Shown in pieces: positions 41,597 to 47,838 of a stretch of DNA of 55,715 nt. The stretch lies in the NCBI GenBank assembly GCA_017428155.1, contig JAFRRJ010000027.1, forward strand, positions 1-55,715, given 5' to 3'. The DNA is from Clostridiales bacterium. GTDB lineage: Bacteria > Bacillota > Clostridia > Saccharofermentanales > Saccharofermentanaceae. Made by a program: the position numbers and the translations under genes. How positions within the stretch are numbered: the stretch's first letter is position 1; each line of letters opens with the position of its first letter. Under the pieces are notes generated by a model. That model was not told the origin of the DNA and searched no databases. It worked only from the letters and a program-made list of their open reading frames with translations.

Positions 41597-41977
41597 GTGT
41601 TTCTGAAATTCGAGTCGCAAGACGAAAGAAGAGAATATGGAGGCTCGTGCTTTGTTGAATTCCAGTTTTGCATGATGCCGGAAGGAACTCAGCAGAATCG
41701 AATATTTCATTCTATTGATCACTGGCGGGATGATTCACTTTATGTGCATGGAGATTCACCTTTATTTTCTACATACAAAGAGATTTTGGAAACAGGTATT
41801 CATCCCAATATGACGGAAGGTTATTTCGACTATTACGGTGTTACATATTATGCGCCGGATAAGATCGAACCTATCATCGGAAGATTATTAAGTGCAAAGC
41901 CTGAAGGCTATGATGTTCTTAACAAATGGCTTGAAGAAGCAAAGCAGTATAATGGGTTTTACATCCTTGGTATATAA
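41597..41977 (+). CDS. Hypothetical protein, GTG start, coupled to the GNAT gene
   Basis: A longer frame opens inside the GNAT gene, but the only start with a ribosome site after the GNAT stop is GTG at 41597 (AGGAAAGG 7 nt upstream), giving 126 aa. The protein (YGGSCFVEFQFCMMPEGT...IFHSIDHWRDDSLYVHGDS) is rich in aromatic residues and has no recognised domain. An ATG at 41592 is out of frame. Expression is probably linked to the GNAT gene. Confidence 0.6.
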   Translation: MFLKFESQDERREYGGSCFVEFQFCMMPEGTQQNRIFHSIDHWRDDSLYVHGDSPLFSTYKEILETGIHPNMTEGYFDYYGVTYYAPDKIEPIIGRLLSAKPEGYDVLNKWLEEAKQYNGFYILGI

Positions 41978-42055
41978 AATAGACAGTATTTAGGACTAAG
42001 GAAATAGCGCTGCAACAAAACTCTGCCCGCATTTATCCAATCAGTCAAATCAATA

Positions 42056-42082
42056 CAGCCCGGATCGTTCCGGGCTGCATTT
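42056..42082. terminator. Bidirectional terminator between convergent genes
   Basis: CAGCCCGGA and TCCGGGCTG form a perfect 9-bp stem with a TCGT loop. CATTTGAAT follows on the + strand and TATTGATTTG on the reverse strand. Confidence 0.7.
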
Positions 42083-42102
42083 GAATAATTTCAGGTTAAA
42101 GA

Positions 42103-42774
42103 TCAGAAATCCTTCATCATAGCTCTGAGCTCATCATCTGATTTATCCTGAATCGACGACTCGACGAAGAACTTGGCCTCCATGACCGCAACAGCTTTTC
42201 CGTCCTTAACGAATACGATATCGTAGACACCGGGATCCGCATAATCAGGATTCAGATAGAGAGCACCCCACTGATAGCCTGCCTCCTCGGGTTTTTCCAA
42301 AGTGCATGTTGCGAGCACTTTGGTGTCTTCTTCGGTGAAGCCCATATCCGTATAAACATTAGCATCGTCTGCGTGCTTATATACGTATACCCATAAACCG
42401 TCGTTGACGCTCGTATCAGGATAGAACTCGACCCACTCATTCAACCCGAAAATACATCTTATGCCCTTTACGTCCGGATCCTTCTCATTGAATTCAGAAG
42501 AACCAAATTGATTGCCTTTCACGGTTAAGCCCTTGATAACAGGGCCGCCGTCAGCATCTTTATCAAACTGATAGAGCTCACCGGGGAGCAGCACGATGGC
42601 ACCTGCAGCTGAATTATTATTCTTTGTTGCATCAGAATTACCGCCGTCATCTTCACCGGAAACGGCATCATTTGTGGTTTCCTTGTCAGCTGTTGATGTC
42701 CCGTTCGAATTAGCGCATGAAGATAGCGACAGAAGCATTGTGGCTGAAATGATTATTGCTAAAATCTTTTTCAT
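42103..42774 (-). CDS. Putative lipoprotein
   Basis: ATG at 42774 (GGAGG 8 nt upstream) begins MKKILAIIISATMLLSLSSCANS, a lipoprotein signal with lipobox LSSC; the 24 residues before it in the open frame are rejected. The mature 200-aa part begins with an Asp/Asn/Ser/Gly-rich linker, then a globular region (PGELYQFDKDADGGPVIKGLTVKG...) with beta-type spacing. No family is recognised. It is convergent with the 41597 gene and shares its terminator. Confidence 0.7.
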   Translation of the reverse strand: MKKILAIIISATMLLSLSSCANSNGTSTADKETTNDAVSGEDDGGNSDATKNNNSAAGAIVLLPGELYQFDKDADGGPVIKGLTVKGNQFGSSEFNEKDPDVKGIRCIFGLNEWVEFYPDTSVNDGLWVYVYKHADDANVYTDMGFTEEDTKVLATCTLEKPEEAGYQWGALYLNPDYADPGVYDIVFVKDGKAVAVMEAKFFVESSIQDKSDDELRAMMKDF

Positions 42775-42870
42775 TTTGGTATCCTCCAAAATAAGTAAAT
42801 GCCTTCTGTAAAAAATCTGAACAAAATGAATATCTCCTTCAGACAAGGTTATTATACCATTCGAGGTTGA

Positions 42871-42999
42871 TCAATCCCGACAAGAGAACAGGATTTGTTT
42901 TCGGATTATATTCAGAGAGGTGCTATATCTAAGGCTCAGTTTGACAAGAGTCTTGTCGTTCTTACAGTAAAGATGGGAATGTCAGGTTTAGTTAATTAA
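42871..42999 (+). pseudogene. 5'-truncated small-gene remnant
   Basis: An open stretch without a usable start codes ...EQDLFSDYIQRGAISKAQFDKSLVVLTVKMGM, which reads like the C-terminal part of a small helical protein, then stop at 42997. It starts directly after an in-frame TGA. I regard it as a decayed gene. Confidence 0.35.
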
Positions 43000-43037
43000 T
43001 CATGCTATAATGACTTTATTCAAGGGGAATCCTTGGA

Positions 43038-43109
43038 GTGGAAAATCAACAGTATAAAGGACCAGCTGATGCCAAGCATCTTGATTCATTGCTGGCACAA
43101 GTGATGTGA
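43038..43109 (+). CDS. Possible 23-aa small ORF, GTG start
   Basis: AAGGGGA lies 10 nt before GTG 43038, and the frame (VENQQYKGPADAKHLDSLLAQVM) ends at 43109. It has an ordinary helical composition and sits in a row of small-gene remnants. It may be a real micro-peptide or debris. Confidence 0.28.
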   Translation: MENQQYKGPADAKHLDSLLAQVM

Positions 43110-43131
43110 ACTGCGATTTACGGAGTAATAA

Positions 43132-43334
43132 ATGGACGCAATAAGTTTTTTATTTTCCAAACTGACCGGAAGCGAAAAGGTTCACTACTGTGACCTGATT
43201 AAAGATGCTGAAGGCATATCTTCTGACGAGCTCGAAAAAGCATCATAGAGCTTGAAAAAGCAGGCAACATTAAACGTCGGATCACACCGAATTTGCCGCC
43301 TTATGCCAGCTATTTATTAACGGAAGAAGATTAA
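43132..43334 (+). pseudogene. Frameshifted small helical protein gene
   Basis: ATG 43132 opens MDAISFLFSKLTGSEKVHYCDLIKDAEGISSDELEKAS, stop at 43246. In the -1 frame the sequence continues without a break as IIELEKAGNIKRRITPNLPPYASYLLTEED, stop at 43332. The frames meet at the GAAAAAG run (43233-43239), so loss of one A explains the break. The rejoined protein would be about 67 aa and resembles a small winged-helix-like domain. It ends 11 bp before the next gene. Confidence 0.5.
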
Positions 43335-43345
43335 GAGGATACCCG

Positions 43346-44029
43346 ATGGACGCTATAGTATTTGATATAGGTCAGACGCTTGCATATTATCCGATCCCTT
43401 TAAACTGGTCGGCACTATACCGTCCGGTATTCGAGCACGTTGAGGATAAGCTGAATCTTAAGATTTCTGAAGAGGAATTTGAGCATATAGGAGCGACCCT
43501 AAGAAAATACAATACGAGGATCAACCCCAGAGAAGAGGAAGTGTCATCAGACATTATTTTCAAGGAGATCATCGGAGGCACAAATTTGCCTGTTGATCTC
43601 ATCGAAGACATTAAGAGGGAGTTCTATCTGTTCTTCCGCCGTGATGTCGTAGTGTACGATGAAGTGGAAGACACGCTCAAGGAATTAAGGAAAAGAAACA
43701 TCCCTACAGCCACGCTCTCTGATGTCGCATACGGAATGGATAACAAGTACGCATTAGACGACATTTCCGAAGTCGTGGACCTGATCGATTTTCCTTATAC
43801 TTCAAACGATACCGGCTACCGCAAACCTAACAAAAACGGCTTGCTCTTTATCGCTTCGAAAATGAATGTTCCGATCGAAAAGATCGCTTTTGTCGGCGAT
43901 GAGAAAAAGGATATAGAGTGCGCCAAAAATGCCGGTGCCATATCAGTTCTTATCAACCGCACAGATGAAGAAAAGAACTACGGCCAGGACTACACGATAC
44001 AAAGTCTGACAGAGCTTTTAAATCTTTAA
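43346..44029 (+). CDS. HAD-family hydrolase
   Basis: The 227-aa protein has motif I FDIGQTLAYYP, motif II in TATLSDVAYG, the Lys in GYRKPNKNGL, and motif IV VGDEKKDIECAKNAGA. The second Asp of DxD is replaced by Gly, so the catalytic type is not the classic phosphatase. The helical cap is between residues 18 and 95. It is preceded by AGAGG 8 nt upstream and possibly co-transcribed with the frameshifted small gene. It is a distant relative of the HAD at 39874, not a close copy. Confidence 0.85.
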   Translation: MDAIVFDIGQTLAYYPIPLNWSALYRPVFEHVEDKLNLKISEEEFEHIGATLRKYNTRINPREEEVSSDIIFKEIIGGTNLPVDLIEDIKREFYLFFRRDVVVYDEVEDTLKELRKRNIPTATLSDVAYGMDNKYALDDISEVVDLIDFPYTSNDTGYRKPNKNGLLFIASKMNVPIEKIAFVGDEKKDIECAKNAGAISVLINRTDEEKNYGQDYTIQSLTELLNL

Positions 44030-44034
44030 AAACT

Positions 44035-44071
44035 AAGGAAGCTTCTGATAATTCAGGAGCTTCTTTATATC
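44035..44071. terminator. Terminator between the HAD gene and apt
   Basis: AAGGAAGCTTCTGA and TCAGGAGCTTCTTT form a 14-bp stem with two G-T pairs and a 4-nt loop, followed by ATATCG. It ends 6 bp before the stop of the convergent apt gene. Confidence 0.7.
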
Positions 44072-44076
44072 GTAAG

Positions 44077-44598
44077 TTATTTACCGTCGTAGGAAAATAC
44101 AGTATCAATATCGAAATCGAGGCGGCTTCGGGCATTAAATCCGCGGAGCTCGACAAGTGCAACAGCCTTGATGACCTCTCCTCCCAATTTCGTAACCAAA
44201 TTGGCCGCAGCCTGAAGTGTTCCTCCTGTAGCGATAAGGTCGTCGATAAGGATAACCTTATCTCCGGGATTGATCGAACTCTTATGAATCTCGACCGTTG
44301 CACTGCCATACTCAAGATCATATGTCTGTGCTATGGTCTCGCGTGGAAGCTTGCCGGCTTTTCGGACAAGGACCATGGGTTTTCTTAATTCATACGCAAT
44401 CGGAGCGCCGAAGATAAAACCGCGCGATTCGAGGCTTACGATCTTGTCGAATTCGACACCATCCAGAAGCTTCAAAAGTTCCGCTATAGCCAGTCTGAAA
44501 CCGTCAGAATCCTCAATAACCGATGTTATGTCTCTATAGATAACGCCTTCCTCCGGGAAGTCGTGGATAATCGTTATATAGTCTTCAAGGCTCTTCAT
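44077..44598 (-). CDS. apt: Adenine phosphoribosyltransferase
   Basis: The 173-aa enzyme carries the type-I phosphoribosyltransferase motif VILIDDLIATGGTLQAA (PRPP binding) and the flexible-loop and adenine-contact regions (SLESRGFIFGAPIAYELRKPMVLVRKAGKLP). Length is typical. It salvages adenine by forming AMP from adenine and PRPP in the cytosol. The start has GGAGG upstream and no obvious operon partner. Confidence 0.97.
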   Translation of the reverse strand: MKSLEDYITIIHDFPEEGVIYRDITSVIEDSDGFRLAIAELLKLLDGVEFDKIVSLESRGFIFGAPIAYELRKPMVLVRKAGKLPRETIAQTYDLEYGSATVEIHKSSINPGDKVILIDDLIATGGTLQAAANLVTKLGGEVIKAVALVELRGFNARSRLDFDIDTVFSYDGK

Positions 44599-44728
44599 GT
44601 CGGCGCCTCCTATAGCATTGGATTATTAATACTATAATATCAGTCCATGACATGAATTTTCAAAGATTTGATAAATGCGCAGATTCGTCATGCTGATCAG
44701 CCCTTTCTGACAGCTGCCTCACCGAGTT

Positions 44729-45400
44729 TTAAGGTTTCAACAGGACCGATGCCCACACCCCTATCATGAAATCGTAGATACCGTGTGCAATGATAACTGA
44801 GAGCAGAGAACAATTCTTTATCTTCAGTCTGCAGAAGCACCAGAAAGCTCCGAGAAGTGTTGTTATTACCACCTGAATAATGTTGCCATGGAAAACGTGT
44901 AAGAATCCGAAGAGGACTGATGAGATAATCAGGGATATGACGTTATTTCCGGTGATGTTCTTAAGTCTTCTGAAGATGAATCCTCTGAACACGAATTCTT
45001 CGACAAAAGAGACGGAGAATACAAAATAGATAAACTCGATAGCGAACTCAATGAACTTATCGTGTCTTGTTCCGTTATCTACAAAGTTTCCGAAGCCTGC
45101 AAGATGCGGGATAAGTGTCAGGAAAAATGACATAGCAAGACCGATACCTAAACCAATGAGGATCTGCCATATAAGCTTTTCTTTGCCCGCGAAATAATCT
45201 CGCATCTTCTCTTTGTTCATATACATAAGGATCAATGGGACGACCGCAATGATCCAATATCCAATGACATACAGAATGATACGAAGTATGGTTGGAAGCG
45301 CAGAGAGAACATGAGTATTGAACATGAGCACGCCAAACGTTCCGAGCAGAGCGCCGGCATATCCCGTGATCAGAAGAATCCATTCTTTCCTTTTACTCAT
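44729..45400 (-). CDS. CPBP-family intramembrane metalloprotease
   Basis: The 223-aa membrane protein has six to eight hydrophobic helices and the CAAX-protease/bacteriocin-processing motifs: EEFVFRGFIFRRLKN (first Glu-Glu motif), FGFLHVFHG (His), and AHGIYDFMIG (second His). Members cleave peptide bonds within membranes; bacterial members often process or give immunity to peptides, but the target here is unknown. The GAGGAG site lies 8 nt before the ATG. It is downstream of the sortase-anchored protein gene on the same strand, behind a hairpin. Confidence 0.88.
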   Translation of the reverse strand: MSKRKEWILLITGYAGALLGTFGVLMFNTHVLSALPTILRIILYVIGYWIIAVVPLILMYMNKEKMRDYFAGKEKLIWQILIGLGIGLAMSFFLTLIPHLAGFGNFVDNGTRHDKFIEFAIEFIYFVFSVSFVEEFVFRGFIFRRLKNITGNNVISLIISSVLFGFLHVFHGNIIQVVITTLLGAFWCFCRLKIKNCSLLSVIIAHGIYDFMIGVWASVLLKP

Positions 45401-45483
45401 GCTACGTACTCCTCAATAGCCCTCATCATTTTGAATACAAGTATTATAGATTTGTCCTGTGACAACAGATTGATATATGTAAC

Positions 45484-45511
45484 GAGGCCACTTCACAAGG
45501 GAAACGGCCTC
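45484..45511 (-). terminator. GC-rich hairpin after the DUF6273-like gene
   Basis: GAGGCC and GGCCTC pair around a 16-nt loop. There is no clear T-run on either strand, so terminator activity is uncertain. Confidence 0.35.
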
Positions 45512-45538
45512 TTGTCTGATTCAATAATACCGTTGCGA

Positions 45539-47422
45539 TTATGAGGTTTTCCTCTTCTTTCTGCAAACTATGATACAGGCAATCCCGCAAGCTAAAACGA
45601 TCATCGCAATACCGACATACATTAACGGGCTCTGTGACTCACCTGTTGACGGTATGCTTGTACTTGAGCTTGTATTTGTATTGGTGTCTGGTGTGCTTGG
45701 AGCAGTGACAGTAAGAGTAGTTGCTACAGAGTTATCAGTGAAGTTAACAACAATATTGTGCGTGCCTGCATTTAATGACTTAAGATAGTCACTCTTGAAC
45801 GTTATGACAGTGCTGCCCTTTGTAACTGTGCAATCCGTGCCGACTGCCAGTTTTGCTCCGTCATTTGTGACCGAGTCAAAACGGTCAATGCAGTGCTCAT
45901 CATCAGTGCTGCTCTGAACTTCGATCACATAATCGCTCTTGCCATCCCAGGTGCCGTCAGCACCTTTTATCACTGTATATGTGTTAACTACCGGTTTTAT
46001 TTCTTCCTTCTCGAAAACAACCTCAACAACGACATCGGAACCTCCCAGCGTAAACTCTTTTGCATCAGTTATATCTGTAGAAGATTTTCCGTCACCCCAT
46101 GCGATGCTCTTTAATGTGTAACCGCTCTCGGGTGCTGCAGTAACCGTGATTTTGTCTCCCTCTACTGCAGTTGCTGCACTTGCATTTGCCGCTCCGCCTG
46201 CCTCGGAGATCTTTGTTTTGCCGTCTGAATCGTATGTGGTGACATTGACACTGATCTCATGGATCTTCGCAGGTTTATCAATCCGGACAAATGCGCTTGC
46301 ATAATCGGTCTCTCTCTCTCCGTTGATATCTTCAGCAAGGATATACACGAGGTAATCCTTACCCCAGCCACTTAAGTCACACCCGTCAGGAAGGGTAAAT
46401 GAGCCACTGGGAGCTGAACTGGCACCTAATTCATCGTAAAGCAGGATCTTATCGCCGGTATCATCCGTAATAAGTATGGATGCCCGCGTAGCGTTTCCTG
46501 CATGTGATCCCCCGATCTCATATGGTACGTTCACTGTTGTTCCCGATATATCTGTCTCCTTACCGTCCGGGATCGCGATTGTCAGATCACTGTCGCTTAA
46601 AGTAAGCTTATATGCGTTGTTCTCGCTTGCTGCTTTAGTGGTAAAGACTATAGATCCCTGATCAACATTTAAAGCGGGCGCAATACCGGCAGTATCAATT
46701 CTAATATCGTTTTCACTCAGGTCACCATCAACGTATATGTCGCCCGCGGTGTTATGAAAATCATCTACTACAGCAGAGCGAAGCCACCAATAATTGTTGC
46801 GTCCTCCAACTTTTTCCCTGCAGGCACAACTGGCCCTTCCACTGTTGTAACCATAATTAGTATTCGTTACTTCTTCTGCATCCAATACGAATACTTTTTC
46901 TCCGGATAGTGGTACATACTTGCCATACCAGTTCGTAAGAAGCTCATTTGTATAGTCGTGTTCTTTCTCTGTTTTTGTGTCGGGAACCACAGCCATCTCC
47001 ATCGGGGTGAAATTGGAAGATATAAAGAAGTCTTGGTCAAGCCATTTCTTTACGTAACTCTCTGACCATTTGTTCGAGCCGCCAAATTCTATATCTCTCA
47101 ATATCGCATCACAGTCAAGGAACAGTGCCGATGAGGTTGTATGAGCAGTCGAATCCTTCTGCAGAACCCTGAACTTGAGAGGGGTACCATTGTATTTACC
47201 AAAGTAAACAAAGCTGCCGGTCCATGGAGAGAATGCATTGTCTGAGGGTGTGGGATTAACAATCGCCGTTACACCTAATGATGTATTGTCCTGATTCTTG
47301 CTTCCGGATGCCGCCAGAACGGTATTGCTGCCGGCGATCTTCGGTATTAGTGTTAACGTCAGAGCTGCTGCTAAAACTGCAGATATCGTCTTCGCAGATC
47401 TTACCCTAAATGCTTTCTTCAT
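45539..47422 (-). CDS. Cell-wall-anchored DUF6273-like protein
   Basis: ATG at 47422 (GGAGG 11 nt upstream) gives 627 aa; an earlier GTG at 47476 would place a charged stretch before the signal peptide. After the signal (SAVLAAALTLTLIPKIAG), a DUF6273-like domain is visible: VYFGKYNGTPLKFRVL, WLDQDFF, NNYWWLRSA, ALNVDQGSIVFTT. Two beta modules follow: one of the repeat type (TVEGDKITVTAAPESGYTL) and one like the X2/Ig-type domain (KGSTVITFKSDYLKSLNAGTHNIVVNF). The C-terminus is a sortase signal: IPSTG, hydrophobic helix, RKKRK. It should be displayed on the wall; the role is unknown. Confidence 0.82.
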   Translation of the reverse strand: MKKAFRVRSAKTISAVLAAALTLTLIPKIAGSNTVLAASGSKNQDNTSLGVTAIVNPTPSDNAFSPWTGSFVYFGKYNGTPLKFRVLQKDSTAHTTSSALFLDCDAILRDIEFGGSNKWSESYVKKWLDQDFFISSNFTPMEMAVVPDTKTEKEHDYTNELLTNWYGKYVPLSGEKVFVLDAEEVTNTNYGYNSGRASCACREKVGGRNNYWWLRSAVVDDFHNTAGDIYVDGDLSENDIRIDTAGIAPALNVDQGSIVFTTKAASENNAYKLTLSDSDLTIAIPDGKETDISGTTVNVPYEIGGSHAGNATRASILITDDTGDKILLYDELGASSAPSGSFTLPDGCDLSGWGKDYLVYILAEDINGERETDYASAFVRIDKPAKIHEISVNVTTYDSDGKTKISEAGGAANASAATAVEGDKITVTAAPESGYTLKSIAWGDGKSSTDITDAKEFTLGGSDVVVEVVFEKEEIKPVVNTYTVIKGADGTWDGKSDYVIEVQSSTDDEHCIDRFDSVTNDGAKLAVGTDCTVTKGSTVITFKSDYLKSLNAGTHNIVVNFTDNSVATTLTVTAPSTPDTNTNTSSSTSIPSTGESQSPLMYVGIAMIVLACGIACIIVCRKKRKTS

Positions 47423-47540
47423 CTGTTCCAAAACCTCCGTTATCCGCCTTTTTTCCTCAAAACTCCTTGCTTTCACAAATCAGTATACCAGCATTCATAT
47501 ATCTTACATAGAGTTTGATCAGCAGCAACATGAACTATCC

Positions 47541-47669
47541 TTATTTGACGAGAATACAGTCCGTCTTCTTCCGGATAAGATTCCTCTTTATTGCAAGAAA
47601 CTCATGAGACAATTGTCTGGTTTCTTTTTCCATGTTCTCAATATCATTTAAAAGCTTGGTCCTGCCCAT
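47541..47669 (-). CDS. 42-aa hypothetical protein
   Basis: A small gene in the gap upstream of the DUF6273-like gene, with CGGAGGT 7 nt before the ATG at 47669 and TAA at 47541. The product (MGRTKLLNDIENMEKETRQL...LIRKKTDCILVK) is charged and helical, with a basic C-terminus. I recognise no family. Its ribosome site lies in a hairpin. Confidence 0.5.
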   Translation of the reverse strand: MGRTKLLNDIENMEKETRQLSHEFLAIKRNLIRKKTDCILVK

Positions 47670-47671
47670 AG

Positions 47672-47700
47672 ATACACCTCCGGAAACTGAGCAGGTGTAT
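47672..47700 (-). promoter_or_regulatory. Hairpin overlapping the ribosome site of the 42-aa gene
   Basis: On the reverse strand ATACACCT and AGGTGTAT pair perfectly around a 13-nt loop. The 3' arm includes most of the GGAGGT site, so the fold would hide translation initiation. Confidence 0.5.
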
Positions 47701-47781
47701 TAAAGTAATTTTTTCGAGGGTGATTCCCGGATCTGATAATCAACAGTTATCTACGCTATTTTATTTGAAACAACATAAAAT

Positions 47782-47817
47782 ACAGAGGCTTACGGAATTT
47801 CCGAAGCCCCTGTTTTT
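47782..47817. terminator. Terminator after the BlaR1-beta-helix gene
   Basis: ACAGAGGCTTACGGAA and TTCCGAAGCCCCTGT form a long stem with one mismatch and a G-T pair; TTTTT follows on the + strand and ATTTTATG on the reverse strand. It closes the operon ending at 47839. Confidence 0.7.
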
Positions 47818-47838
47818 ACCTAATATATTGATACGCTA

